A stretch of 29,633 nt of DNA from CAYYDH01 sp964470615. GTDB taxonomy: Bacteria > Patescibacteriota > Minisyncoccia > Minisyncoccales > GWA2-38-27. The stretch covers positions 1 through 29,633 of the forward strand of contig CAYYDH010000003.1 of assembly GCA_964470615.1 (NCBI GenBank). Reading direction: 5' to 3'. Below, piece by piece: positions 4,936 through 13,194 of the stretch. Made by a program: the position numbers and the translations under genes. Within the stretch, counting starts at the first letter, position 1; each line of letters starts with the position of its first letter. A model generated the notes under the pieces. That model was not told the DNA's origin, searched no databases, and saw nothing but the letters and a program-made list of their open reading frames with translations.

Positions 4936-7569
4936 ATGGAAGATAAAACTTTATGGCACAATCTTAGCTTTGAGGACGTGGCAAAGGTGCTTGGGTCAGA
5001 CTTAGATAAAGGGCTTTCCGAAGACGATATAGAACCCAGGCGGAAGAAATTTGGCAGAAACTTATTGCCAGAGGAAAAGCCACCCTCGGATTTTTCTATT
5101 GTTTTGGGCCAGCTTAAAAACCCCATGGTCTATATTCTTTTAGTCGCGGGGGTTTTAACTCTTTTTTTAAGAAGCTTCGTTGATACAGCTATCATCTTTT
5201 TAGTTGTTTTCTTGAATGTTTTTTTAGGGTTCATCCAGGAGAGAAAAGCAGTCGCCATTTTAAGCAAACTCAAAAAGAGCGCAAAACACCACGCAAAGGT
5301 TTTAAGGGGCGGGAGATATAAAATAGTTGATGCTGAAGAGCTGGTGCCAGGAGACATAATTGTTTTAAACGCTGGGGACAAGGTTCCTGCGGATGCTAGA
5401 ATTATTATTTCCAACGGGTTAGAAGCAAACGAGATGATGCTTACTGGCGAGTGGGCTGCTTCCGAGAAATCGGAAAAAACCTTGCCAAAGGAAACTTCGC
5501 TTGGCGATAGAGATGATTTAGTATATATGGGAACCGTTGTTGAAAAAGGTAAGGCAAGCGCTATGGTTTTTGCTACAGGGCTTGGCACAGAGATGGGAAA
5601 GATTGCTGAGGTTATAGGCAAGATGAAAGAAAGAAAAACACCCTTGCAGAATAAACTTTCCTTTTTTGTAAAAATTCTCTCCCTAATAATCCTTATAATC
5701 ACCATTCTAATTTTTATTGATGGACTGCTTATCGGCAAGGAGTTTATTGATATTTTTACTATTTCTGTAGCTATGATGGTGGCGGCAATTCCTGAATCGC
5801 TGCCGGCCATTCTTACCATTGTTTTAGCCATAGGAATGCAAAAAATACTGAAAAGAAAGGGTTTGGTAAGAAAGTTAGTGGCAGCAGAAGCTCTCGGGAG
5901 CACAAGTGTGATTTGTACCGACAAAACAAAGACCCTGACAGAAGGGAAAATGACAGTAGCCAATATTCTAGGGGTAGATGAGATTATAGGTAAAGGAAAC
6001 GAAAATCATCTTTTTCTTCTAGAAACCGCTTATTTGGCTGGTGAAGCATTTATTGAAAATCCCGATGAGGCGATGAGGGACTGGGTTATTCGCGGACTGC
6101 CGACAGAAAAAGCCTTACTTTTAGCGGCAATGGGGGCAGGGGTTGACGTCAAGCGGATTGCCGCAAACACGGTTAAGGTTCAGGAGTTTCCATTTGATAC
6201 GAAGAGAAAATATTCTGCCAATATTTGTAAAACAGAGAGCGGTCAGCTTTTCGCCTATATCGTTGGGGCTCCGGAAAGAATTTTAGAGGCCGCTGGGTAC
6301 TTGAAGATTGAAGAGAGAGAAGAGCCTATAACATCAAAAGATTTCAACACCGTAAAAGGTGAAATTGAAGATATGGCTGAAAAAGGGTTACGGGTGGTCG
6401 GTGTTGCTTATCGCAAGATAAGCAAAGAAGAAGACTTTAATAGTTTTTTTGAGAAACTAATTTTTGTCGGTCTGGTCGGCCTGAAGGATCCGATAAGAGA
6501 AGATGTAAAAAAAACAATCGAGATTTGCCGGCAGGCGGGAATGAGGCCTATCATTGTTACTGGTGATCACATGCTTACTGCTCGGGCAGTAGCAAGAGAG
6601 CTGGGGTTTGATACAAAAGAAGAAAATATCTTGGAGGGAAAAGATTTGGATTTGATGACTGATGAGGCGTTAGCGAAGGTTTTAGACAGAATTCAGATTT
6701 ATGCCAGGGTTGAGCCGGTTCATAAGATGAGAATAGTAAGCGCCCTGCAAGCAAGGGGAGAAGTTGTAGCCATGACTGGCGACGGGATTAACGACGCTCC
6801 GGCCCTGAAAGAAGCAGATATCGGGATAGCTCTTGATTCTGGGACAGAAGTTGCCAAAGAAAGCTCAGACCTAATTTTATTAAACGATAGTTTTTCGGTT
6901 ATTGTTTATGCTGTAGAAGAAGGAAGAAGGATTGTAGACAATATTAGAAAGGTTATTGCGTATTTATTGATCGGAGGATTCACAGAAGTTATGTTGATTG
7001 GTCTAAGTATTGTATTCAGGTTGCCCCTGCCTATCCTTGCCGGTCAAATACTTTGGAAGAACATGATTGAAAGCACTCCTCCGTCGGTTGCGCTGGCCTT
7101 TGAGGAAAAAGAAAAAGACATCATGAAAAGGCCGCCCGAGAGCCATAAACTCCCGCTTTTAACCGCCGAGATGAATGTATTAATTTTTGTTATTGGCTTC
7201 TTGACGAATTTGATACTTTTCGGAATCTTCGTTTGGTTTCTGAGAATTGGGATGCCAATCAAAGTTATCAGAAGCGCTATGTTCGTTGGTTTATCAGTAG
7301 ATTCATTTATGTTTGTTTTTTCTTGCAGAAACCTGAGGAAGAACATTTGGCATTATAATCCGTTCGGCAATAAGTATATCAATATCTCCATTTTAGTCGG
7401 GACCCTGATGATTATTCTGGCCATATATCTTCCGTTTTTCCAGACGATTCTTAAAACTACAGCATTAGGATTCTTTGAGTGGTCTGTGCTTTTGCTGTTC
7501 GGAGTTTTTGAGCTGGTTCTGGTGGAGCTGGTCAAGTGGTTTTTTATAAAGCGCAAAAAGACAGATTAG
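4936..7569 (+). CDS. P2-type cation-transporting ATPase with altered motifs
   Basis: An 877-residue P-type ATPase in the usual order: N-terminal cation ATPase domain (LSEDDIEPRRKKFGRN), about ten membrane helices, actuator domain, P/N domains. Visible motifs are VPGD (about 138-141), IPESLP in helix 4 (calcium/sodium pumps have IPEGLP), GAPER, VTGDH and MTGDGINDAP. Two catalytic signatures deviate: TGES reads T170-G-E-W173, and DKTGTLT reads D329-K-T-K332-T-L-T. The phosphorylated Asp and the TGE Glu are retained. The helix-6 cation motif N-x-x-x-D also reads NMIES. The start at 4936 fits the -10 8 nt upstream; an ATG at 4906 lies within the terminator-like element. The ion is not predictable; a Ca2+/Mn2+-like P2A pump is closest. 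Confidence 0.9.
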   Translation: MEDKTLWHNLSFEDVAKVLGSDLDKGLSEDDIEPRRKKFGRNLLPEEKPPSDFSIVLGQLKNPMVYILLVAGVLTLFLRSFVDTAIIFLVVFLNVFLGFIQERKAVAILSKLKKSAKHHAKVLRGGRYKIVDAEELVPGDIIVLNAGDKVPADARIIISNGLEANEMMLTGEWAASEKSEKTLPKETSLGDRDDLVYMGTVVEKGKASAMVFATGLGTEMGKIAEVIGKMKERKTPLQNKLSFFVKILSLIILIITILIFIDGLLIGKEFIDIFTISVAMMVAAIPESLPAILTIVLAIGMQKILKRKGLVRKLVAAEALGSTSVICTDKTKTLTEGKMTVANILGVDEIIGKGNENHLFLLETAYLAGEAFIENPDEAMRDWVIRGLPTEKALLLAAMGAGVDVKRIAANTVKVQEFPFDTKRKYSANICKTESGQLFAYIVGAPERILEAAGYLKIEEREEPITSKDFNTVKGEIEDMAEKGLRVVGVAYRKISKEEDFNSFFEKLIFVGLVGLKDPIREDVKKTIEICRQAGMRPIIVTGDHMLTARAVARELGFDTKEENILEGKDLDLMTDEALAKVLDRIQIYARVEPVHKMRIVSALQARGEVVAMTGDGINDAPALKEADIGIALDSGTEVAKESSDLILLNDSFSVIVYAVEEGRRIVDNIRKVIAYLLIGGFTEVMLIGLSIVFRLPLPILAGQILWKNMIESTPPSVALAFEEKEKDIMKRPPESHKLPLLTAEMNVLIFVIGFLTNLILFGIFVWFLRIGMPIKVIRSAMFVGLSVDSFMFVFSCRNLRKNIWHYNPFGNKYINISILVGTLMIILAIYLPFFQTILKTTALGFFEWSVLLLFGVFELVLVELVKWFFIKRKKTD

Positions 7570-7583
7570 GGGATTTTTCTGTA

Positions 7584-7611
7584 TTGACAAACAGGCTTCA
7601 AAGATTAAGAT
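7584..7611 (+). promoter_or_regulatory. Promoter for the 7646 gene
   Basis: TTGACA (7584-7589), 16-nt spacer, TAAGAT (7606-7611), about 34 nt before the ATG. Confidence 0.6.
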
Positions 7612-7645
7612 GGTTTAATAGCACATTAGCAAGAAAGGAGCGGCA

Positions 7646-7900
7646 ATGGGCAAGATACCTGTGGTTCTCCTTCTTCTCCGCGGTAACATTCCTACAAGGG
7701 TAAGATTCGATGTTCATCACGGCGTCTTTACTGAACTGATGGGAGAGGTTTTTAGCCCTTTGAACCTTTATGCTGCGCAGAGGCGTTTTTCAGTGCACGA
7801 ACCAACGCTGGTACAGCTAACATGGAATTACATAGAAGCTGGCGGGTTCCAGAGATTTCTGGAACGTCACCCAGTGGATGGCGAAGTCCTTAGCTGCTAA
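7646..7900 (+). CDS. Small hypothetical protein with strong RBS
   Basis: An 84-residue protein that I do not recognise. It starts with a hydrophobic strand (IPVVLLLLRGN), carries a His-rich segment (FDVHHGVF, about 22-29) and ends VLSC. No membrane helix is convincing. It has a promoter (7584-7611), an AAAGGAG Shine-Dalgarno 6 nt before the ATG and a terminator (7911-7935), making it another self-contained small cassette between two large conserved genes. Confidence 0.7.
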   Translation: MGKIPVVLLLLRGNIPTRVRFDVHHGVFTELMGEVFSPLNLYAAQRRFSVHEPTLVQLTWNYIEAGGFQRFLERHPVDGEVLSC

Positions 7901-7910
7901 CCCTGATCCA

Positions 7911-7935
7911 GGCTCGATAAATTTCGAGCCTTTTT
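7911..7935 (+). terminator. Intrinsic terminator
   Basis: GGCTCGA (7911-7917) pairs perfectly with TCGAGCC (7924-7930), 6-nt loop, then five T. Confidence 0.9.
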
Positions 7936-7950
7936 ATTTATAAGAGAATG

Positions 7951-7965
7951 TTTTTTTGGTAGAAT
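7951..7965 (+). promoter_or_regulatory. T-tract plus -10 box before the DUF2207 gene
   Basis: A run of T followed by GG and TAGAAT (7960-7965) repeats the T-GG-TARRAT pattern seen at 491-503 and 1276-1289. The first ATG (7973) is 7 nt downstream but opens only a five-codon frame; the gene starts at 7980. Confidence 0.5.
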
Positions 7966-7979
7966 AAGCTAAATGCTTT

Positions 7980-9722
7980 ATGAATAGAAAAATATTAAGC
8001 CTTATATTCATTGCGGTAACAGTTGTCTTTAGCTGGCAGCTTGTTTTTGCCAGAGATTCTAGCCAGATTACCGATTGGTACATTAAAGTCTTTGAAACAG
8101 AGATTCAGGTGAATAAAGATTCCTCGCTTTTGATTGTTGAAAAGATAACAGCTGATTGCGGTAATTTACCCGATAAGCACGGAATCTTTAGGGTGTTGCC
8201 AACAAAGATAAAAACTGACAAGGGGATTATTTCTAATCCTATTGAGCTGGTAAGCATGACAGATTTTAACGGCAAGCCCTATAAATACCAGACGATAAAG
8301 AATAAATCTGCTGGCACAATAACGTGGAAAATAGGCGATCCAGACAGAACTGTTATCGGCGAGAACGATTATAAGATTGTTTATAAAGTTAAAAACGCTA
8401 TTCGTTTCTACGATTCGTCGTTTGACGAACTGTATTGGAATTTAGTTGGTGCTTTCTGGCAGATTGATATAGACAGTTTTTCAGCTAAGATAGTTTTCCC
8501 GGCTGAGGTAACTAGCCAGAATGCGAGCGTAGAGTATTACGCGGGGTACCTGGGCTCTAGGGGGAACGATTTAGCTACTTACCAATGGCTAGACAGTAAT
8601 ACTTTGTATTTTTCTTCTGTTCGTCCCCTAAGCAAAGGGGAAGACATAACAGTGTCTATTGCTTTTCCTAAGGATATTTTTACTCCCTATCAACCGTCTT
8701 TCCTTGAGAAATACGCCAGCCATCTTGCCTATCTATTTTTCCTGATACCTTTATTCGTTTTGATTTTTTCACTCAAGTTTTGGTGGAAGTATGGCAAGGA
8801 TCCAATCATGAAAAAGCCAATCGTTCCAGAGTTTGAGATACCGGAAAGAATTACTCCGATTCAAATGGGAATGGTTTTATCTTCTGGCAGGTGGAATGAC
8901 AAACTCATCACCGCCACGATTATTGATTTAGCAGTAAAAAAGTTAATAACGATAAAAGAAATCGAAAAGAAGATTTTGTTCCTGAGCCATAAGGACTATG
9001 AGCTAGAGAAAAACGCAGATAATTGTGACGAGTCTAATCTTGCTGAGTCCGAGAAGATTTTGCTGAATGCGCTTTTTCCCGGTGGCAGTAATAAAGTTAA
9101 CTTGTCTAGCCTGAAGACCACTTTTTACAAAAAGGTTGGTTCAATAAGGAAAGCAGCCGTAAAAGATGCCGTAGATAAAAATTGGATTGCGAAGAAATCA
9201 TCTTCTGTGAGCCTTGTTTTTAGGGTTATCGGATTTATCCTTCTTGTTTTTTCAGCGCTCGCTTTCAGCGGAGGGTTAAAAGCATTTTTAAGCATTCTTA
9301 CCTCGGGTATTATTTTTATAATCTTCAGTATAATAATGCCGAAACGTACCAGACAAGGGACTGATTTGCTTTTTAGGATAAAGGGCATGGAGTTGTATAT
9401 GAGAACAGCTGAAAAATATCGTCAGCAATTCTATGAAAAAGAAAACATTTTTGACAAACTTTTGCCCTACGCCATAGTTTTCAATATAGCGACCTTGTGG
9501 GTTAAAAAGATGGAACAGATTTACGGAAAAGAATACTTCCAAAATTATCATCCGGTTTGGTTGGTGGCAGCCAGCGCAGGCAGCTTTAATGCGAATGGTT
9601 TTATCAGCCAGTTGAATAGTATAACCTCCAGTATTTCTTCTAATACTTCAAGCTCTTCTGGACATGGAGGTGGAGGAGGAGCAGGGGGAGGCGGCGGCGG
9701 AGGAGGCGGTGGAGGATGGTAA
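7980..9722 (+). CDS. DUF2207 family membrane protein
   Basis: A 580-residue predicted envelope protein: signal peptide (about 1-24), an extracytoplasmic beta-rich domain (about 28-230) with the DUF2207 pattern WYIKVFETEIQVNKDSSLLIVEKI and DELYWNLVGAFW, a membrane helix (about 247-265), a cytoplasmic winged-helix-like region (about 285-400, PIQMGMVLSSGRWNDKLITATIIDLAVK), two more helices (about 412-452), and a C terminus of mostly Gly ending in Trp. The Gly tail is usual in this family. No Shine-Dalgarno is seen. DUF2207 proteins are widespread and uncharacterised; the tail has been viewed as a possible surface or membrane tether, but this is speculative. Confidence 0.85.
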   Translation: MNRKILSLIFIAVTVVFSWQLVFARDSSQITDWYIKVFETEIQVNKDSSLLIVEKITADCGNLPDKHGIFRVLPTKIKTDKGIISNPIELVSMTDFNGKPYKYQTIKNKSAGTITWKIGDPDRTVIGENDYKIVYKVKNAIRFYDSSFDELYWNLVGAFWQIDIDSFSAKIVFPAEVTSQNASVEYYAGYLGSRGNDLATYQWLDSNTLYFSSVRPLSKGEDITVSIAFPKDIFTPYQPSFLEKYASHLAYLFFLIPLFVLIFSLKFWWKYGKDPIMKKPIVPEFEIPERITPIQMGMVLSSGRWNDKLITATIIDLAVKKLITIKEIEKKILFLSHKDYELEKNADNCDESNLAESEKILLNALFPGGSNKVNLSSLKTTFYKKVGSIRKAAVKDAVDKNWIAKKSSSVSLVFRVIGFILLVFSALAFSGGLKAFLSILTSGIIFIIFSIIMPKRTRQGTDLLFRIKGMELYMRTAEKYRQQFYEKENIFDKLLPYAIVFNIATLWVKKMEQIYGKEYFQNYHPVWLVAASAGSFNANGFISQLNSITSSISSNTSSSSGHGGGGGAGGGGGGGGGGGW

Positions 9723-9765
9723 TAATTTACCGTCAGAAATAATTCGTTATCAGAAAGATTCTTGG

Positions 9766-9771
9766 TATAAT
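9766..9771 (+). promoter_or_regulatory. -10 box for the cupin gene
   Basis: TATAAT at 9766-9771 with a weak -35 (TTCGTT about 17 nt upstream). The leader to the ATG at 9824 is about 46 nt. Confidence 0.5.
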
Positions 9772-9823
9772 GAAATAGCTTTTAAAGGTCAGAGCAATTT
9801 TAATCATAATAACCAACTAAAAT

Positions 9824-10222
9824 ATGAAAGGTTATACAGGAAACATAGAAAAACTTACGCTAGAAAACGATAACTTTCGCAAGGTTATTTATACTGCCAA
9901 GTACAGCCAACTGGTGCTGATGAGCTTAAAGCCAAACGAAGAAATCGGCACGGAGGTGCACGAGGACACCGACCAGTTTTTCAGGTTTGAAAAAGGAACA
10001 GGCAAGGTGGTGATTGATGGAAATGAATACGATGTAGCAGACGGATTAGCAATAGTGGTTCCGGCCGGAGCGCAGCATAACGTTGTAAACACTTCCCCGG
10101 ATTTACCGCTTAAGCTTTATACTATTTATTCTCCTGCTCACCATCGCGACAGAGTGATTCACGAAACAAAAGAACAAGCAGAAGGGGACAACGAAAGCTT
10201 TGACGGTAAAACAACCGAATAA
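9824..10222 (+). CDS. Cupin-domain protein
   Basis: A 132-residue single-domain cupin. Motif 1 is E44-V-H46-E-D-T-D-Q51 with G58-T-G, and motif 2 is P80-A-G-A-Q-H85-N. The usual HxH of motif 1 is reduced to one His, with Glu44 and Gln51 as possible metal ligands. This resembles the mannose-6-phosphate-isomerase-like small cupins, many of which are not isomerases. The tail (about 105-132) is charged (HHRDRVIHETKEQ). It is monocistronic, ending in a bidirectional terminator shared with the RRM gene on the other strand. Ligand and reaction are unknown. Confidence 0.85.
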   Translation: MKGYTGNIEKLTLENDNFRKVIYTAKYSQLVLMSLKPNEEIGTEVHEDTDQFFRFEKGTGKVVIDGNEYDVADGLAIVVPAGAQHNVVNTSPDLPLKLYTIYSPAHHRDRVIHETKEQAEGDNESFDGKTTE

Positions 10223-10225
10223 GAC

Positions 10226-10262
10226 AAAACAAAAACAGGGCCTATGCCCTGCTTTTGTTTTA
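10226..10262. terminator. Bidirectional intrinsic terminator
   Basis: CAGGGC (10236-10241) pairs with GCCCTG (10246-10251), flanked by A-rich sequence on the left and T-rich sequence on the right, so it can end both the cupin (+) and RRM (-) transcripts, which converge here. Confidence 0.85.
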
Positions 10263-10275
10263 ATTCGAGATTACT

Positions 10276-10596
10276 TTACCAGCTATTTCTGCGGCCTCCG
10301 AAATCTCTGCCACCGCCACGATTAAAATCTTTTCGTGGGGCGCGAGGTTCCATTGGGCGAGCTTCATCAACAGCCAAAGTGCGTCCTTCGAATTCTTTAC
10401 CATTGAGTGTCTCAATGGCTTTCTTGGCTTCCTCTTCGGTAGCCATTTCTACGAAGCCAAAACCCTTTGAGCGGCCGGACATTTTGTCCATTATGATTGT
10501 AGCCGTTTCAACGGTTCCAGCTTCAGAAAACAATTCTTTTAAAGCATCTTCGGAAGTGCTGTAAGGCAAACCTCCAACGTATAACTTTTTAGCCAT
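10276..10596 (-). CDS. RRM-domain RNA-binding protein
   Basis: A 106-residue RNA-binding protein with one RNA recognition motif (about residues 4-80): RNP2 is L5-Y-V-G-G-L-P-Y12 and RNP1 is K44-G-F-G-F-V-E-M51. A Gly/Arg-rich tail (about 85-106, RGGGRDFGGRR) follows, as in cyanobacterial and CPR RRM proteins that act like cold-shock RNA chaperones. AAGGA lies 5 nt before the ATG. A promoter candidate 120 nt upstream gives a long leader, which is common for cold-responsive messages. It is one of only two genes on this strand. Confidence 0.93.
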   Translation of the reverse strand: MAKKLYVGGLPYSTSEDALKELFSEAGTVETATIIMDKMSGRSKGFGFVEMATEEEAKKAIETLNGKEFEGRTLAVDEARPMEPRAPRKDFNRGGGRDFGGRRNSW

Positions 10597-10717
10597 ATTT
10601 TTCCTTATATGAACTTCTAAATTGTAAGTCGACCCTTTCTCATTTTGACTTCTTCTTTTGACTTACACTTATTCGTATAAGGAAAGAGAAAACATGCTGA
10701 GAAAACTTACGTATCCA

Positions 10718-10746
10718 AGTATGACACCTTTGAGGGGATAAGTCAA
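10718..10746 (-). promoter_or_regulatory. Minus-strand promoter for the RRM gene
   Basis: On the minus strand, TTGACT (10746-10741) and CATACT (10723-10718) are separated by 17 nt. A start near 10710 would give a leader of about 115 nt before the RRM gene. Confidence 0.5.
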
Positions 10747-10797
10747 GGCCTTGCGACTACACCTTGAAAAGGTAGTGTAAACGCTGCCCCTATTTTT
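10733..10797 (+). other. Structured intergenic segment
   Basis: AGGGG (10733-10737) can pair with CCCCT (10787-10791), followed by a T-rich run. Inside are CAAGGCCTTG (10744-10753) and a hairpin ACTA-CA-CCTT / AAGGTAGT (10756-10776). It could be a small + strand RNA ending in a terminator, but no convincing + promoter is seen and it overlaps the minus-strand promoter. The rest of the 287-nt gap (10597-10889) holds the RRM leader and a palindrome ATTGATT-T-AATCAAT at 10803-10817. Confidence 0.3.
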
Positions 10798-10889
10798 ATC
10801 GCATTGATTTAATCAATTGATTTTGTTGGACTCTAAAAAACGTTGCTGGTCCTTGATAAACAGGTCCCGGTATCATTAGGGGGATGGCG

Positions 10890-11015
10890 ATGGGAATGAA
10901 TCATGGCAACGGAAAGCCGCGAGTAAGCCTCTGTTCTTTTTGCGAACGGCATACTGCCACAAAAAACGGCCGCTGCGAAAGCTGTGGCCGGGAAAAAGAA
11001 GAAAAAAAGAAGTAG
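10890..11015 (+). CDS. Small zinc-ribbon protein
   Basis: A 41-residue protein with two CxxC knuckles (C15-S-F-C18 and C29-E-S-C32-G) and a Lys/Glu-rich tail. It is likely a zinc ribbon that may bind nucleic acid or a ribosome. The AGGGGG at 10878-10883 sits 6 nt before the ATG at 10890; an in-frame ATG at 10884 would abut it, so 10890 is chosen. A strong terminator follows six bases after the stop, supporting a real short gene. Confidence 0.7.
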   Translation: MGMNHGNGKPRVSLCSFCERHTATKNGRCESCGREKEEKKK

Positions 11016-11020
11016 TCATT

Positions 11021-11055
11021 AAAGCGCCTTACGAGGGGAAGGCGCTTTTCTTTTT
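11021..11055 (+). terminator. Intrinsic terminator
   Basis: AAAGCGCCTT (11021-11030) pairs with AAGGCGCTTT (11039-11048) across an 8-nt loop; T-rich to 11055. Confidence 0.9.
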
Positions 11056-11081
11056 CCTGAGATTATCTAAAATGGAATATT

Positions 11082-11906
11082 ATGATAATAGATACTCACG
11101 CCCATGTTAATTTCAATGCTTTTGGAGGCGATGCCGAGAAAGTCATTGATCGTTCGCTTTCAGAAAACCTCTGGATGATAAACGTAGGCAGCCAATATCA
11201 GACCAGCAAAAGAGCAGTGGAACTAGCAGAGAAATATCAGGAAGGAGTTTTTGCTGCTGTCGGAATGCACCCGATCCATGTTGGAACAGAGGTTTTTAAA
11301 CTGAAGTTAGATCCAGAAGAGCTGGCAGCCGAGAAAGAAAAAGAGCAGGAGTTTGATTCAGAGAAATACAAGTCGTTGGCAACGTCAAAAAAGGTGGTGG
11401 CAATTGGGGAGACTGGCTTGGATTATTACTACCGGCCGAAAACCAAAACTAGGCAAGAGGTTTTTAAGCAAAAACAGCGAGGAGTTTTTTTCGAGCACCT
11501 GAAGCTGGCTAAAGAATTGAATCTGCCTCTGATTTTTCATTGCAGGATGGCGCATGACGAATTAATAGATATTATGGAAAAGAACCCGGGCTTTCGAGGT
11601 GTAATTCATTGTTTCACTGGAACCTTGAAGCAGGCAGAAAGCTATATAAAAATGGGCTTTTATATCGGTTTGAACGGCGTGATTTTTAAGCTGGACCTGG
11701 ATGATGCTATAAGATTTATTCCCTTAGAAAAGGTCTTAGTAGAAACTGATTGCCCATACTTAACACCCCCTGAAGCGGGTGTCCAAAGGAACGAGCCCAT
11801 TTTTGTTAAGTATGTTATAAAACGGATCGCTGAGCTGAAAAATATGTCGCAGGAAGAAGTTGCTAAGATAACAACAGAAAACGCCAGAAAATTGTTTAAT
11901 GTCTAA
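11082..11906 (+). CDS. tatD: TatD-family metal-dependent DNase
   Basis: A 274-residue TIM-barrel hydrolase. Metal ligands are visible in family order: T-H6-A-H8, G-E110-T-G-L-D, F-H153-C-R, I-H176-C-F-T-G and E-T-D223-C-P-Y-L-T-P. TatD enzymes are 3'-5' exonucleases or endonucleases for DNA, probably in repair or turnover. A charged insertion (about residues 72-98, rich in Lys/Glu) follows GMHPIHV and lengthens the protein slightly over the usual 260. No Shine-Dalgarno; TAAAAT (11068-11073) lies 8 nt before the ATG, so translation is probably leaderless. The DUF763 gene follows 101 nt later with its own -10. Confidence 0.93.
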   Translation: MIIDTHAHVNFNAFGGDAEKVIDRSLSENLWMINVGSQYQTSKRAVELAEKYQEGVFAAVGMHPIHVGTEVFKLKLDPEELAAEKEKEQEFDSEKYKSLATSKKVVAIGETGLDYYYRPKTKTRQEVFKQKQRGVFFEHLKLAKELNLPLIFHCRMAHDELIDIMEKNPGFRGVIHCFTGTLKQAESYIKMGFYIGLNGVIFKLDLDDAIRFIPLEKVLVETDCPYLTPPEAGVQRNEPIFVKYVIKRIAELKNMSQEEVAKITTENARKLFNV

Positions 11907-11995
11907 AAAAGCAAGGAGTTAATTTTTGTTTTAGCTCGCTGTGCTGTTTTTTTTGCAGCAGCCGATGCTTTTTCGTCTTGTTGGTCAAAAAGAGA

Positions 11996-12001
11996 TATAA
12001 T
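11996..12001 (+). promoter_or_regulatory. -10 box of a leaderless DUF763 message
   Basis: A consensus TATAAT at 11996-12001 ends 6 nt before the ATG at 12008, so transcription would begin at or next to the start codon. No good -35 is seen. Confidence 0.6.
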
Positions 12002-12007
12002 AAAGTT

Positions 12008-13150
12008 ATGATTCAACGAGGCGTTGCCACTTTTGGCTTGGATTACGGTAAATGCCCGCGCTGGTTGTTCGAAAGGATGGTAAAGCTTGGCCGGCAAATG
12101 GTTATAGCCGTTGTCCAAGAAGAAGGTCCAGACGAGTTTATCAAGAGAATTGCTGATCCTGCTTGGTTCCAGTCGTTAGGAACCGTTTTGGCGTTCGATT
12201 GGAATGCTTCAGGCCTGACTACGATTTTAACAGCAGCTTTGAAGGAGGCAATCCGAGGCTGGGAAAGTGATTTGGGAGTTTTTATTTGCGGCGGCAAGGG
12301 TAAGACTTCCAGGAAGACACCAAACGAAATAGAAAACTGGGGGGAACGTTTGGCTTTGCCTGAAGATAAAACTCAAAACCTTGCCTATAACTCTAAAATG
12401 GCAGCTAAAGTTGACAGCGCTTTGCTCCAGGATGGATTCCAGATATATCATCATAGCTTCTTTTTTACCAAAAACGGCGCCTGGACAGTTGTTCAACAAG
12501 GCATGAATACTCAAAATCAGACTGCTCGGCGCTATCACTGGCATTCGGAAACCGCTAAGGATTTAGTATGCGAGCCGCACTCTGGAATTGCCAGCCAGCT
12601 AAAAACAAAAGAGGCGCTTAATCTAACTGCCAGGGGAAGCGGGAAGAATCGGGAAATAAGTGCCGGGTTGATTACGCAAAGTTTTAACACTTTGATGAAA
12701 GATATTAAGCTTCTGCGAAAGCACTTCACTCCGCTTTCCCAAATGATTGAAGTTGAGAAAGGCGGGCAGCAAAGGTTGAAGTTCATAAACCTGGAAACCA
12801 AAGAATTCAAATGGCATCCGGTAGTTAATGAAGATTTTTCCAAAAGCAAATATTTGGAAAAGATACTTTGGCGCTTGTGTGATGAGAAACCAAAAGATTA
12901 CGAAAAGCTTTTGGCGACCAAGGGCGTAGGTCCCAAAACTATTCGCGCCCTAGCTTTGACCGCAGAAGTAATTTACGGAGCCAAGCCGTCTTACCAGGAT
13001 CCGGCTCGTTATTCTTTTGCTCATGGCGGCAAGGATGCTACGCCCTATCCTGTTGACCGGGAAACATTTGATCAAACCATTGCTTCTATGGAAAAGTATG
13101 TCAGAAAAGCAAAAATACCTATTTCTCAAAGATTGACACGTTTTAAGTAG
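12008..13150 (+). CDS. DUF763 family protein
   Basis: A 380-residue protein starting MIQRGVATFGLDYGKCPRWLF, the hallmark N terminus of DUF763. The N-terminal half includes GFQIYHHSFFF and GMN-x-Q-x-x-x-ARRYHWH (about residues 140-180). The C-terminal part has a helix-hairpin-helix-like segment (LLATKGVGPKTIRALALTAEVIYG, about 295-318) followed by a conserved Asp/His/Arg-rich stretch (YSFAHGGKDATPYPVDRETFD). HhH suggests DNA binding, and its position after TatD fits DNA metabolism, but no activity is established. The start at 12008 matches the family; the frame opens 10 codons earlier, overlapping the -10. Confidence 0.88.
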   Translation: MIQRGVATFGLDYGKCPRWLFERMVKLGRQMVIAVVQEEGPDEFIKRIADPAWFQSLGTVLAFDWNASGLTTILTAALKEAIRGWESDLGVFICGGKGKTSRKTPNEIENWGERLALPEDKTQNLAYNSKMAAKVDSALLQDGFQIYHHSFFFTKNGAWTVVQQGMNTQNQTARRYHWHSETAKDLVCEPHSGIASQLKTKEALNLTARGSGKNREISAGLITQSFNTLMKDIKLLRKHFTPLSQMIEVEKGGQQRLKFINLETKEFKWHPVVNEDFSKSKYLEKILWRLCDEKPKDYEKLLATKGVGPKTIRALALTAEVIYGAKPSYQDPARYSFAHGGKDATPYPVDRETFDQTIASMEKYVRKAKIPISQRLTRFK

Positions 13151-13194
13151 TTCTTTAATATGAGGCAGGATGTTTGTTAAAAAAGGAGGCGATC

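Noticed and set aside
5130..5963. Long minus-strand frame of 277 codons
   Set aside because: It lies wholly antisense to the P-type ATPase, has Ser/Thr-rich shadow composition, no promoter or RBS, and no recognisable family.
7973..7987. Five-codon frame ATG...TAG overlapping the DUF2207 start
   Set aside because: It is too short to support as a gene; it could be an accidental upstream ORF, though its ATG lies 7 nt after a -10 box.
10694..10741. 15-residue + strand frame MLRKLTYPSMTPLRG
   Set aside because: It falls in the RRM leader and promoter on the other strand, has no conserved features, and only weak purine-rich sequence before it.
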